NCBI RefSeq assembly: GCF_037325665.1
Contig: NC_090246.1
Location: forward strand, 54,962,547-55,026,546
Source of the DNA: Littorina saxatilis
Taxonomy: Eukaryota; Mollusca; Gastropoda; Littorinimorpha; Littorinidae
DNA: 64,000 nucleotides
Direction of reading: 5' to 3'
Position numbers and translations under genes: made by a program. The notes under the pieces were generated by a model. The model searched no databases. It was not told the origin of the DNA and was given only the letters and a program-made list of their open reading frames with translations. Of this stretch, positions 1-11,374 are shown piece by piece (positions within the stretch are counted from its first letter, which is position 1; each line of letters begins with the position of its first letter).

Positions 1-704
1 ATCTGAAAAGCAAACATGAGTTTTTCACTTTTTTGTTTTATTTTTGACAGTGACAGTTTACTGTCTCTCTCTTGCATTCAGTTTCACAGATGCAGATTAA
101 AGTTTATATCTGAGAAGAAAAAAACCATTTATAACTGAAACCTGGGTATTTCACCCTCTTTTGATGTCCATCTAAAAAATATTTATACTACTGTCCTGAA
201 CAACAAGGTGATTCAAATCTCCATCATGGTCAACAATCCACACCAGTTGACATCCATTACCTGTTTTTCCTGCAAAATATGACTTCTAAAACACAAAACT
301 ACAGCCAGATTGCAAAGTTGGTTGGAGGGAAGAAGATGGCTTTTTTTTAACACTAGAAAAAGTCACATGCATGACCAATCCATCATTCAAACAAAGTTTG
401 TTCTGAAAGAAAATTAAGTTTGGTCGCTTCCATGGTAAGACTTAGTCAAGAGTTTTTTCCCCTCAACTTCAGATAAAACTTTTCACGCAAACTCCAGTTT
501 TGTTCTTTTTGTTGTTTTTCTTAGTGTTTGGTTTTTTTTACAAATATGTTGCTATATTACACTGACAGTATTTAATTGTGTGTTTTTCTCCCCAGCTGTT
601 TGTTTAGTCAGTATCATGAGCAGATCAACAAACAAAAGCAAGGAAGGACCATAACTGCTGTCAACAATGAGCGCTTCTGGGGTGATAACGCGAGACAACT
701 CCTG
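1..704. other. KAT2 intron sequence, no gene seen
   Basis: AT-rich sequence inside the intron that follows KAT2 exon 5 (the next exon is off the window). I see no exon-like stretch with splice borders and no clear repeat ends. Confidence 0.5.
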
Positions 705-994
705 TGAGGCCAAAAAAAAATAAAATAGGTGTGGTTACGGTAACATAGCCAAAAAAAATAGGGTAGGAAGGTAGGCAATCACTTTTTTTTTTTAACTTTT
801 TTTTCTAATGTGTACAAATTAAACCTACTTGACAGGGAAATAAGTGTGCGACTCGAGCGCTTTCGCTTTCATTGCGTTTTCTGCACTCGTTTTCTTGGTT
901 TTTTTTTGACAAATGTAATAAAAAGTTATAGGGTCGGCCCCTAAAAATGGGGTAGGTCGGGTTACCGTAACCACACCTATTTTTTTTTTAGGCC
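705..994. mobile_element. TIR MITE, GGTTACGGTAAC family, copy 1
   Basis: About 290 bp bounded by AGGCC plus an A-run and an inverted GGCCT after a T-run. Inside these lie near-perfect inverted repeats reading TAGGTGTGGTTACGGTAAC and its complement, followed by A-rich and GGTAGG motifs. No coding capacity. Related copies with changed terminal words lie at 24852-25210 and 26338-26675, with partial ones at 57601-57680 and the right window edge. The transposase superfamily is not evident. Confidence 0.6.
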
Positions 995-1560
995 TGATCT
1001 TGCCGCGAGGTTCCGCCTGTTACCATTGTCTTTTTACCGTATAAAATGCATGACTTGCACACGAAGTGTTACCAGAGCGACATGCTATTTGGGACCAATG
1101 CACGTTTTTTCCCCTTTCTCGTGTGATCTTGCAGCGAGGTTCTGCCTGTTACCAGCCAAAAGAAAGAAGGGGCATAACCTCACCAGAACCGCCCATTGAT
1201 GTCTTAGTTTTGAGATAACTCCCCTAGAGGTGTTTTGCTCTTCTATTTCAAGAGTGAGTCTTAGCATGCTGGGATATTTAACAGACAACCTGGCCACTTT
1301 TACTGTGAAGTTTGTCGAGTGTGCCATTCAAGCAACTCCGGATTCCGTTCCCAGAAACACTTCAGTTTTTCACCTTTCTTGAAAACAATTCTCTCTCACT
1401 TGCTCTATGTCATGTAGGCTGTTGAACACACAAAGAGCTGCGACTTTCCAACACACGCCAGTTGCGTGCATCTCTTTATATGCTTGTGTCAGTTTGATTC
1501 GCAGTGGGTTTAGTCTATCAGTACAGTGATTCCATTTCACACGGCATTAAGTCTCAGGAA
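995..1560. other. KAT2 intron sequence, no gene seen
   Basis: Contains a spaced direct repeat of about 30 bp (near 988-1018 and 1126-1156, both reading GATCTTGC.GCGAGGTT). No coding exon is visible. Confidence 0.4.
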
Positions 1561-1710
1561 ACATGAATACACGCATGCAGGAAAAAAATAAAAAATATGG
1601 GTAGCGCCGTATGTATGGCAGCTCGCTTTCCCCAGGGAGAAAGCAGCCCGAATTTCCATGAGGGTAACCTCACTGGACTGTAAATCTTATCCAATCCAAT
1701 CCAATCCAAC
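1561..1710 (+). repeat. Short interspersed repeat with (ATCCA)n tail
   Basis: About 150 bp ending in a (TCCAA)n microsatellite at 1690-1710, resembling the tail of a short retroposon. I see no clear A or B box, so the class is uncertain. Confidence 0.4.
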
Positions 1711-1857
1711 CCCCCCTTTTAAGACCTCTGAAAATCTGAGAAGATCAGGTCTTAAAATGGAGGTTAATTTGCAAAGCTTTTGAACAGAAAATCTGGAAAA
1801 AGCAAGGTAAAAAAAATGGAAGAAGTCTGAAATCGGGGGTCTTACGGAAGGAAGGTT
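1711..1857. mobile_element. Tc1/mariner-like MITE fragment
   Basis: Read on the minus strand the right end begins TA-CAGTGGAACC and the inside carries repeated AAGACC words; the left end carries the partly matching CCCCCCTTTTAAGACC. A TA dinucleotide flanks the right end. Such CAGTGGAACC termini are typical of Tc1/mariner-type MITEs. The end lies about 24 bp from the KAT2 exon 5 donor. A second end of this family is at 16060-16104. Confidence 0.5.
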
Positions 1858-1881
1858 CCACTGTATGACATAAGAGTGTAC

Positions 1882-4800
1882 CTGGTGTAGTTGACCTTGT
1901 AGTCCTTGATGTCAGAATTGCCGTATCTGGCGGCCCTGCTGGTGGGCGTCTCCAGCTTCCAGTGGTTCAGACAGTGCAGGAACATTTTGGCCAGGTCATA
2001 CATTGTCTGCCACTCCTTCTGGTTCAGGTTGCCAAACTTGTACATGACAAAGTTGGTCACACCCTGAAACATAATTCCATGCATTATCTTGGTCAGCTCG
2101 ATTGCACTTATAAGTTTTGTGTGTTTTTTAAATAAAAGTCTCACCCTGAAACCCAATTCGTAATTTTTTTAATCTGCATGGTTGTGGACTATAACTACAT
2201 CTCTGAAATTGTGAAAACGCACAAACTAGTATACATTTTCATGTTGATAGGACAATAACTACATCACACAGTATATCACACCATGAGAAACACTGTTCAT
2301 AGTGTCACACACAAAGACTGTACTTGCATCATACACTTTGTAACACCTTGAAATAACCTGTTATTAGTAAAGTAGTATTGCTTTAAAATGTCAAAGTAAA
2401 ATTGTCCTTTTCAAGATTATTTTAGCTTTTGCTACCTGTTTGGATGTAACACAAATTGCCTCCCAGGACTTTCAATTGTGGTAACTACCAGACCAACAAC
2501 AACACTAATGTTCACTTCTAAACAAAGCAAAACACACAAAACAGTGACACAAACAGAGTGGAACTTATTGTTTCACCCACCTTTGCAATGCTGGGCTTCT
2601 CAAAGGGTGGCTTGCCAATCTGACCTTCTACAACTGGAGTGCTCTGGCTGTGTATGCATTTTCTCATCAACTGAAACAAAATACAACACTTTACAAATAA
2701 ATTACATTTTGCATGCATAAAGTAAGGTACGTAAGGTAAGGTAAACCTTTACTGACTTAACTCAACAACCTACCCACCGTGACATGATACCTAAGACAGT
2801 TTTTCAGTGCTTGCTGACCATAGAATTTTGTTAAAACAGTGAGATGCACCAATGTTTTTCAAATAGAGAAGGAGAAATAGACAACAGAGGAAGTGACTAC
2901 TGACCTTGAAGAGAACAAAGTAGACTTGCTTGGTGTCCGAGTCCTCCTCCCTGTGCACACACATGAAGAGGTTCTCCACATCCACCACTATCCGCAGCAG
3001 GCGATCCAGCTCATCCGTGTCCACGTTTTCCAGGTGAGAGACGTGGGAACCTGAAGCATTCACACACACATTTCTTGTTCAGTTGTTGTCATTCTGCATT
3101 CCTTGAATCTTGTTCAACTTGCTAAGTAATTAATACTATAGTAATACGATTAAATCTAAACAACAATTTGACAAAATACAAATATTTATGCTGTTTTGTA
3201 ATACATATATAATATTTTTAGTGTCATTTTGGTGTTTATTGAATTTTTTTATTACTGTTGTTTTTATTTCCTTTCTGAAAGTGAAACATAGGTGTCAGTT
3301 CCTTGCTATCAACAGAAAGCAAGGTGAACTTTGCAAGGTATAGCACAAGCACACTGAAACAATGAAAGTGATATATTCATCATTGCATACACCATCAGGG
3401 ATGTCGTTAGGCATCGGACATATAACGATGAAAATCCCCAAATGTCCGATTCACATTGCCGCATGTCGGTCAGATGTCCTATCGTTTTAGCCTGAGCGTG
3501 GTCATTGTCCGATATGTACTCCTTCCTTCGGACAGCGCGATATTCGTTAATTTTCATTTCAAGATACAAATCTTCTAAAAAGACCGAACGCTCTCGTGTT
3601 CAGCTGACACTGAAGTTGCCAGTGCCGCGTGCGGATCTTTTCTTTTGTCGGGAATTCCCGAACCGTTTGCGGTATGCGCCGTTTGGGTATAACCGTCTCG
3701 GTGCAGCGCACTGATCTAAAAATAGTGGATTATTTTTAGATCAGTGCATGCATGCTACAGGAGTACGGGAGACAACTACAACTGACTAAATGTGTTGTCT
3801 GCTCTTGTTTTCGATACAAGACGAAGCACTGAATTATGCCGCTGAAAAAAACCTAAAGCCTGCAAAAGATCAGCATTAGATCAAACCGATCATTTTGTTT
3901 TTCAACTTTTATCCAAATCATGCAGTTTGTAATTAAAGTAAGAGCTCTGAAGTTGTTCATGTTGGTTTCTTTTCTGTGGTTTCTTTGAAACTAAACAAAT
4001 ACAACATTATACGCACACTGTGTTGATGTATTTACTATATTATTGTATGTGTTTTACAGCGCGCGCGCGTGGGTGTGTGTGTGTGTGCGTATGACTTAGA
4101 AACAATTCCATGGAATGTGTTATAAGCTGTTTGGCGCAAATTTATAATGTCCTATTACACTTTCTGAAAGCGGTCAAATGTCCTATTGATGCCGAAGAAC
4201 TCAGGACATTTGTCCTATAGGTATGAATTTGTTGCAACATCCCTGCACCATACAATGTCATTTAACAATAACTTTAAAGTTTAAACAACTTTCAACTTAT
4301 AAAGAGTCATATCAAAACTTTACATAAAATAAAATTTGTAACAATTCAGTGTTTGTAGTGTGCATGATTCTTTGATTGTACATCTTAATACCTACCCAGA
4401 CTGTGTGCGCAACTTCTGCAGGGATCAGTCAGGTTGGCCAGGGGCTGTGAAACGTCCATCCTAGGTGGATTTGGGGGTGGATTCGGATTCTTCCATCCAT
4501 TGCACGTGCACCCTTCAGTCTAAAATAACAACTCTATATCTCAAGTCAATCGTAATGTACAAAATGTGAATTATGCAAGTTGCAAGTGCAAGAAATTGAA
4601 CAATTTAACAAACAAAATTGGATTATAAAATGTGTGCGTTTCATCAACTGAAATATATATCTTCACGAATTATGCAAAACAGACGGTAATGTTCAACTTT
4701 AGCGTTGTACTTGTAAATTCATTGCTCACCATCCACTGATCTAGTAGCATTCTGGACTTATTTTTGATGCAAGTTCCTTTAAATTTGATCAAACCAAAGA

Positions 4801-5923
4801 ATATTTATCGTAAAATTAAACAACGGATCGAACTCCAAAGTCCAAACCTGAGCATAATTTATTACTTTGGTCATTTGATTGACAAAAATGCATACTTAAT
4901 ATCAACAGAGTTGCCTATCTTTTGAAATGGCGGCTGTGCTGATGTTTTCCTCCTTTCTGTTCTTTATCCGTTTAGCCACCACAATCGTCTTATCGATTAT
5001 TCTGCAGCATTTTTAGTGCATGATCCATATCTTTGTGTTTCTGTAATCCACTAAACTCTGACATGGATTACAGGATTTTTGTGTGCGTATCTAATTGGTC
5101 TTGTGCTTGCGAGTACACACGAAGGGGGATAAGGTACTAACACTAACAGTACTGTCACTGGTCTGTACATAAGTTGACCTGGGAGATCAAACAAATCTCC
5201 ACCCGGCACGATTGACCGGGATTTGAACACTCAACCTTCAACATTGGAGGCCGACGTCTTATCCACTAGGCCACTGCGCCTGTCAATTCTAAAACCCATG
5301 CATGACGTTTACAAACAAAAGGCAGTTCATTCGGTGACTTCAAAGGTATTTAAAATTACTTGTTTAGTTGTTATGCTTACTAGAGCAGGTTCTGCAAAAT
5401 TGGAGGCTTAGATGCCACGGTATTGTGAGCTATTCATTTACAACGATAAAGTTCAACATTACCAAATAGAGTGAACACAGAGATCAAAGATCTAGATCTG
5501 TCTATTCTTATTTCTTCTTAGTCTCAGTTCTCACTATTACTATTTTAGTGTCCTCGCTCAGTCAGTACACGGCAATTGAATTTCTGATTCGCGAACATTA
5601 AGATAACTACTTTACCCGGTACCTGACTTAAGACCAAAAAGAATATGTTTCACACCGTAGTATACGCTATAACTTGGACTGGAAGTTGAATCAACTCCAA
5701 ACGCTCCTTTCAAACATAAACAAACCTTGCAAGAGGAATACACAGCCAACTTTTCAAGCTTTTTGTTTCTCGGAAAACTCTTCACCATCATCTTCTTTTG
5801 GGCAATTCTTTGAAAATTATTAGGTCTAGAAATCTCGGCCGGATTCCCTTGAGTTTGGACAGTGCGAGGCACATTTTGTCCGTCTTCAATTCCATTCATC
5901 AGCTTGCTTTCTTCCGACGCCAT
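1882..5923 (-). CDS. KAT2: KAT2 (GCN5/PCAF-type) histone acetyltransferase, N-terminal exons
   Basis: Five coding exons on the minus strand: 5923-5726, 4519-4396, 3050-2905, 2670-2581 and 2063-1882, all with GT-AG borders and agreeing phases, giving about 246 residues before the gene leaves the window on the left. The spliced protein has the hallmark PCAF homology region: FPRNKKLEKLAVYSSCK, then CNGWKNPNPPPNPPRMD, SHLENVDTDELDRLL, VVDVENLFMCVHREED, PVVEGQIGKPPFEKPSI and KMFLHCLNHWKLETP. From family knowledge, KAT2 proteins acetylate histone H3 in SAGA/ATAC-type complexes in the nucleus; the N-terminal domain is the metazoan extension. The acetyltransferase and bromodomain exons are not in this window. 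The start at 5923 is the first Met before the conserved block, and upstream sequence is not coding. Introns hold a SINE and a hAT-like MITE. Family identity is very likely; I infer a single KAT2 gene as in most invertebrates. Confidence 0.93.
3396..4245. mobile_element. hAT-like MITE with 6-bp TSD, copy 1
   Basis: An 850-bp element with terminal inverted repeats CAGGGATGT/ACATCCCTG, flanked by the 6-bp direct repeat CACCAT (3390-3395 and 4246-4251). It sits in KAT2 intron 2. The inside carries many subterminal GTCC words (TGTCCGAT, TGTCCTAT, AGGACATTTGTCC), a small palindrome with ATCTAAAAATAG arms and a GC/GT microsatellite near 4060. No ORF of note. CAGGG ends suggest hAT; the 6-bp duplication is shorter than the usual 8, so Dada-like or a hAT subgroup with 6-bp duplication are alternatives. 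Copy 2 is at 31734-33470. Confidence 0.75.
4990..5281 (-). repeat. tRNA-derived SINE, minus strand
   Basis: Read on the minus strand from 5281 it starts with a tRNA-like head: GGCGCAGTGGCCTAGTGGA (A box) and, about 40 bp on, GTTCAAATCCCGG (B box). The body continues through GTGGAGATTT and CGTGTGTACTCGCAAGCAC toward a degraded 3' end. It lies in KAT2 intron 1 in the same orientation as the gene. The clover-leaf is not complete, so this is not a functional tRNA gene. Confidence 0.75.
5726..5923 (-). CDS. KAT2: KAT2 coding exon 1 with start codon
   Basis: Sixty-six codons starting MASEESKLMNG and ending at SSCK, with donor AAG|GTTTGT in phase 0. The last 20 residues match the conserved KAT2 segment; the first 40 are low in similarity to anything I recall, as is usual at this end. 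Confidence 0.88.
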
Positions 5924-6291
5924 TGATTTTCTTTCCTTGAGTCGCTTATACCATTACAAATATATATCCGGGGAAGATTTGGTAAAAGAAAATGGGTTAT
6001 GATGTAAAAGTAACATCAAAAAGATATTCTACGATATTTCAAATATTATTGTGTTGAGTACTCTACGGTCAAGCAAGTGGTTTGTTTTTATTTTAACGGT
6101 GTAGGAGACCTTGTCTCGAAAACTTGATTATTCCAATATTTGAACCTCCGCCACCAAGGCCATGGGGTTTGACGATCCGCCTTTATCGACTGAATCTAGC
6201 CCACTTACACATCTTTTCCGGCTACAGCATGAATGTTGCAGTGTTACCTTCATTGTCTTTGTTTACATCTTTCTGTTCTTTCTTTCTTTTT
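5924..6291 (-). promoter_or_regulatory. KAT2 upstream region (promoter candidate)
   Basis: Non-coding DNA directly upstream of the KAT2 start codon; it must hold the 5' leader unless a further non-coding exon lies beyond. No TATA box at a convincing spacing; no repeats until the HLE1 element at 6292. The call rests on position only. Confidence 0.35.
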
Positions 6292-7260
6292 ACATTTAGT
6301 CAAGTTTTGACTAAATGTATTAACGTAGAGGGGGGAATCGAGACGAGGGTCATATGGTGTATGTGTGTCTGTGTGTGTGTGTGTAGAGCGATTCAGACTA
6401 AACTACTGGACCGATCTTTATGAAATTTGACATGAGAGTTCCTGGGTATGAAATCCCCGAACATTTTTTTCATTTTTTTGATAAATGTCTTTGATGACGT
6501 CATATCCGGCTTTTCGTGAAAGTTGAGGCGGCACTGTCACGCCCTTATTTTTCAACCAAATTGGTTGACATTTTGGTCAAGTAATCTTCGACGAAGCCCG
6601 GACTTCGGTATTGCATTTCAGCTTGGTGGCTTAAAAATTAATTAATGACTTTGGACGGTCATTAAAAATCTGAAAATTGTAAAAAAAAAAAATGTTTTAT
6701 AAAACGATCCAAATTTACGTTCATCTTATTCTCCATCATTTGCTGATTCCAAAAACATATAAATATGTTATATTTGGATTAAAAACAAGCTCTGAAAATT
6801 TAAAATATAAAAATTATTATCAAAATTAAATTGTCCAAATCAATTTAAAAACACTTTCATCTTATTCCTTGTCGGTTCCTGATTCCAAAAACATATAGAT
6901 ATGATATGTTTGGATTAAAAACACGCTCAGAAAGTTAAAACGAAGAGAGGTACAGAAAAGCGTGCTATCCTTCTCAGCGCAACTACTACCCCGCTCTTCT
7001 TGTCAATTTCACTGCCTTTGCCGTGAGCGGTGGACTGACGATGCTACGAGTATACGGTCTTGCTGCGTTGCATTGCGTTCAGTTTCATTCTGTGAGTTCG
7101 ACTATGCTTTTTGGCCAAAAACACACTTTTTTGGCCAAAAATGTACGTTTTTGGCCAAAAAAGTGTGTTTTAGGCCAAAAAAGTGAATATTGTCCACCAG
7201 CGCCATGCATATTCGACAGCTACTTGACTAAATGTTGTATTTTCGCCTTACGCGACTTGT
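6292..7260 (+). mobile_element. HLE1 copy A (Helentron-like, non-autonomous)
   Basis: About 970 bp. The 5' end is a hairpin of ACATTTAGTCAAG with its complement; a GT microsatellite follows; the 3' end has CTTGACTAAATGT, then the small hairpin TCGCCTTACGCGA and the end CTTGT. The flanks are T on both sides, with no target duplication. Copy A also contains a run of about four 20-bp GGCCAAAAA units (7108-7186) absent from the other copies. No protein is encoded. I infer a Helentron/Helitron-like element from architecture; no replicase is present. Confidence 0.65.
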
Positions 7261-7775
7261 TTTTGTGTGTGTAAGTTTTTTCCCTTTCTATGTTGATCTC
7301 ATCCATGCGGTGTGCAGTGGTGAAAGCCATTATTTGACGTCAAAAAATTCGTGAATGAGCAAAATGAGGAAATTAAAACACACACACACACATACTGCCG
7401 CCAACAACAACAAAAACAACAACAACAACAACATTTCGGGAATACATGTAGTTTTCTGGGGTTTTTGCTTGATTATCAGGAATTTGAAGGGTAAAAAGAT
7501 GACAGCAAATGGAACTACAATAAATGTACTGAGATTCAATTGTCATTTCTTCTCCTTGTAATCTTTTAATTATTGTTAATGTTATCATCAGTCTTTCTGT
7601 CACTGTTGAAATTATCACAGTGGTAGCAGCCAGTTGTTGTGATCGAGGGTGCTTGCATGTCCCTAAACTGAGTTGCGTATGGAAGTGTGGTGTGTGTGTG
7701 TGTGTGTGTGCATGTGCACATGTGTGTGTGTGTGTATGAATTAAAAAATGTGTGTGTCTGAATCTGTGCTGTCTG
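7261..7775. other. Intergenic, simple repeats
   Basis: Holds short (CA)n, (CAA)n and (GT)n microsatellites at about 7377-7434 and 7690-7736. Open frames across them are low-complexity artefacts. No gene seen. Confidence 0.5.
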
Positions 7776-8187
7776 TTCAATTCTTTTTAACTGCAGCTAT
7801 CAAATTGTGCAATGACTGGTGATCGATTGAAGGTGTGATGCACTTGGTGATTGTGTATTCATCTACAGCAACAAGTTCGATTTCGTCTAAATCAGTGTGA
7901 ACGTAAACAACAACCACAACAAACATACAAACACACACAAGTAACACACAAGGTAGGCTGTAATAATTTCATAAAGAGTAAATGATTTAATTTCCAGTAA
8001 AATTTTGGTTACACACTTAAAGAAAGTAAAATGAATATGCAATAAAATATATTTCTCTCAAAACATGTTTTTAAAATGCGTAAAATGGTTAAGTTTGTTT
8101 GGGCCAAAAATATCATTCATAACTATGAAAAGGCTCAGGTGCCATTCTCGCCTGGAGCATGATACCACACAGATAAAAGATGAATAA
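7776..8187. repeat. Repeat Z copy 1 (left part)
   Basis: Starts near TTCAATTCTTTTTAA and is highly similar to 54591-54932. It is interrupted at its right by HLE3 copy A and resumes at 8746-8805 (GCAAGCAGTAAAA.CAAAAGA words, matching 55868-55910). An older dispersed repeat of unknown class, without coding capacity. Confidence 0.6.
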
Positions 8188-8745
8188 ACAAGAAGAGCAA
8201 ACGCTCGATCGAGTCACTTTCGCAGTTCTGAATATTATATGAGGCATCAGATGGACAGGAAGAAATTGCTATTCACAACACAATGAGTCACGTTCACATA
8301 AAATTTGAGCCCGGTCACTTTTATAGTTTCCGAGAAAAGCCCAACGTTAAGTTGTGTGTTGCCGAACAGAAAAGGCTAGTTATCTCCCTTGTTTTTCTGA
8401 TAACGTTCGTAAAAGGCTACAGATGTAAATACTTTGATGTAAAGAATAATCCTACAAAGTTTCAATCACATCCGATGAACTTTGTCAAAGATATAAAATG
8501 TCTAATTTTTCCTTTGACGCTGACCTGTGACCTTGAAAAAGGTCAAAGGTCAACGAAACCATCGTTAAAGTGTAGAGGTCATTGGAGGTCACGACTAAAC
8601 AAAATATGAGCCCGATCGCTTTGATAGTTTCCGAGAAAAGTCCAACGTTAAGGTGGTGTCTATGGACGGCCGGCCGGACGGCCGGCCGGACAGACTAACA
8701 CTGACCGATTACATAGAGTCACTTTTTCTCAAGTGACTCAAAAAA
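8188..8745 (-). mobile_element. HLE3 copy A (Helentron-like, non-autonomous)
   Basis: In element orientation (minus strand) the 5' end is the hairpin GAGTCACTT-GAGAAA-AAGTGACTC, the 3' part repeats one arm (AAGTGACTC), then comes the hairpin GAGCGTTTGCTC and the end TTCTTGT. On the plus strand there is a block of variable GGCCGGAC units near 8668-8692 and the nuclear-receptor motifs AGGTCA-A-AGGTCA (8540-8552) and TGACCTTGA. Nearly identical to 27475-28020 apart from the GGCCGG count, so recently amplified. The 108-codon frame inside is not a gene. Confidence 0.65.
8540..8552 (+). promoter_or_regulatory. Perfect DR1 nuclear-receptor motif in HLE3
   Basis: AGGTCA, one base, AGGTCA: the consensus DR1 element bound by RXR-, HNF4- and COUP-type receptors. 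The motif is seen; use in vivo is unknown. Confidence 0.4.
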
Positions 8746-8821
8746 GGAACTAGAGGCAAGCAGTAAAATCAAAAGACAGAGAGAAATTAAAGCAAATGGA
8801 CGCATTTACTCAGTTAAAGCA

Positions 8822-9198
8822 TTCTTTCTTTTTTTGGTGTTTAACGTCGTTTTCAACCACGAAGGTTATATCGCGACGGGGAAAGGGGGGGCGGGGCGGG
8901 GAGATAGGATAGAGCCACTTGTTAATTGTTTCTTGTTCACAAAAGCACTAATAAAAAAATTGCTCCAGGGGCTTGCAACGTAGTACAATATATTACCTTA
9001 CTGGGAGAATGCAAGTTTCCAGTACAAAAGGACTTAACATTTCTTACATACTGCTTGACTAAAATCTTTACAAACATTGACTATATTCTATACAAGAAAC
9101 ACTTAACAAGGGTAAAAGGAGAAACAGAATCCGTTAGTCGCCTCTTACGACATGCTGGGGAGCATCGGGTAAATTCTTCCCCCTAACCCGCGGGGGGT
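8822..9198 (-). repeat. SINE-like retroposon R1, with 12-bp TSD
   Basis: A 377-bp element flanked by the 12-bp direct repeat TCAGTTAAAGCA (8810-8821 and 9199-9210). The plus-strand left end is a (TTTC)n tract, so the element reads on the minus strand from its CCCGCGGGTTAGGGGGAAG head to an A-rich tail. No A/B box pair is clear, so the head may not be tRNA-derived. Other copies: 36038-36383 and 61085-62266. Confidence 0.75.
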
Positions 9199-9210
9199 TC
9201 AGTTAAAGCA

Positions 9211-11374
9211 AGCGCTCGTAAAACCTTCTACTTGCCAGACTTACATGTGCTTTTAAAACATTTGGTAATACCCTAGCTGTTCATAGCAGAAATGCCATTC
9301 GTCACACTGCAGTGGCTGTGCTTTTTTGTGTTTTGTTGTTTTGTGTTTGCTATACGTGTATCTTTTTTCCTTCATTTCTTATGTGTAATGTCTGGCTATA
9401 GATCGAGGTGCTTTTAGGACAATGGAGACTTGAGCTCAGATAAAAGAGCTCATATATATACACATCATCATGAAATCAGTACTTGTATCCAACTAAGTCC
9501 ATAAACAAGAAAATCAAAGTGTTTTGGTCCCCATACTGGCAAAACTAAGAAATTATATCCAGTAAGAACACCAGAAAAAAGAGAGAGTCCACACACAACA
9601 GCAAGAAAATACATAAATCATGAATGTAAGAAAAAAACATTAAACAATTGCCGATGGCCTATTAGGATGTGAAAATCAAGGAGCAAAAGGGAAAATGTAT
9701 ACAAAGACATACCAAAATTAACATTACTCTGCGTATTCAATGACACCAGATAACCCTGTATAAATCAATTAACAAAACCTGAAGTATACGACAGAATTAA
9801 TGAACAAAAAATTAGCGCACCTTTGAAAAGGCAATGACAACATTAGTAAAAACCGAAAAAAGAAGAAAAAACAAACAAAAAAACACCTACTTCTACTAGA
9901 GAAATGAGAACCTGCTCAGTTTCCTTTTGTCCTTTTTTTCCCATCAAGGAATGCAAGTCAGGCTAATTAACATGCTAAAATGCACAAAGCCAGCCTACAA
10001 GTTTAATTATCATTTTTTTTAAGTAATGTGAATCCTAACAATTGATATTGATAATGCAGGTTGCCATTCAATGTGTTTGATATTCACAGTTATTATTTTC
10101 ATTTGTTAAGAAGAATAAACTGACCAGTCCCAAAATAAGCTTGAATAAGTACAGAACAATCAAACAAAATTGCAGATTAATTTATCTCTTCTAATAATTG
10201 CGTAAATATCAGGTTTCCAAGCATCATCAAATCAAGATACGCAAAAAAATGTCTATATTTGTGGACAAATGATTGTCTGTTTCAAGTTTAGACATATATA
10301 TATACACATCAGATCAGACCACCTATTGCTGATCTGATCCAAGTCCTCTTTGTGCTGCCATTTTGAGCAGTATGTTTCCTTCCAACTTCAGCCATGTTTG
10401 TTTTTGTTACTACAAAATTATGACAGCAATGGGAACACACAAAAGAAATTTTTACCAGACACTGCCTTCTGCAAAACAAACCAGAGACAGTGTGAAAAAG
10501 AGACTATTCAATCAAATTGGACACGCAGCGAAAGATTCTGATATGCTTGTGAACAGATATTTTCCAGCAGCTCCTGACAAAAAAAATGCCATGATCGTTC
10601 ATTACTTGATTGTAAGGTTGGGTTTTTTTAGTCTTGTTTTATGGAGTAGACATTAAAATTATGGGGTTTTTTTTAATTGAAAATGATTTGAATACCAGAA
10701 TTTTTGGAGAGGAATTGGCACCTTATTTTCCAATGGAGAAAGTGGATTATAAGAAGAATTCCAGTAGTAATTCACTGCCCGGCCCGTAATGATTTGGAAC
10801 CTTCCCCTGCATTTAACTTGCAGACCTCAGTTGTAGAGAATGTTTTTGATGTGATTTGTGCAATGAACTCGAGATTGATGGTGCAGTTTATGCTGATAGA
10901 AGTTTGATTGAGTTCTTGTGAAGAGATTCCACAGGAGATGATGTGAAAGAGATACTGTTCACTCTTTGCCTGGATTTACTATGCAGACAGGAGCCAGAAA
11001 TACATTTAATGTAGTTATAAAGCCAATATGCCAGCTCCTGAAGGTGAAAATTGCAACAACAAAATCAAAAACCAATGTATCCCTTATCTCTCATTTCAGA
11101 TACAGTGTTCATACTCTTGGTCTTTTGCAGGCATATTTTTTAAAAACTTGCACCATATTTTATGATTGCATGGAAACATTTATGTTGGGTGAGTCTTCAC
11201 GGGCTACAAACTCCCCGATTGTGCGAACGTTACATTTTTTGTTCTTCGTCATGAAATAGTTTAAGGGAAACTGACCATGACCTGTATGAAAAATTACAAC
11301 CATTGACTTTAAAGACGCCAACAAAAACCATAAGATATCTAGATGAAATTTTCAGGGACCCTTAAAAATATTTG
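9211..11374. other. Region downstream of the IL-17R-like gene, no gene recognised
   Basis: AT-rich. The part next to 11375 must include the 3' untranslated region of the receptor gene. Plus-strand frames at 10363-10656 and 10704-10907 look partly protein-like (for example LFNQIGHAAKDSDMLVN) but match no family I know and have no clear exon borders. A small ATCAGATCAG palindrome lies near 10307-10340. Confidence 0.4.

Noticed and set aside
7373-7780. 135-codon minus-strand frame rich in His, Thr and Val
   Set aside because: Spans CA/GT and CAA microsatellites; low-complexity artefact.
8283-8609. 108-codon open frame, repeated identically at 27570-27896
   Set aside because: It lies wholly inside two young copies of the same non-coding HLE3 repeat; identity reflects recent copying, and the translation has no domain features.
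10363-10907. Two plus-strand frames as a small gene downstream of the receptor
   Set aside because: No family resemblance and no clear splice borders; composition alone is not enough.
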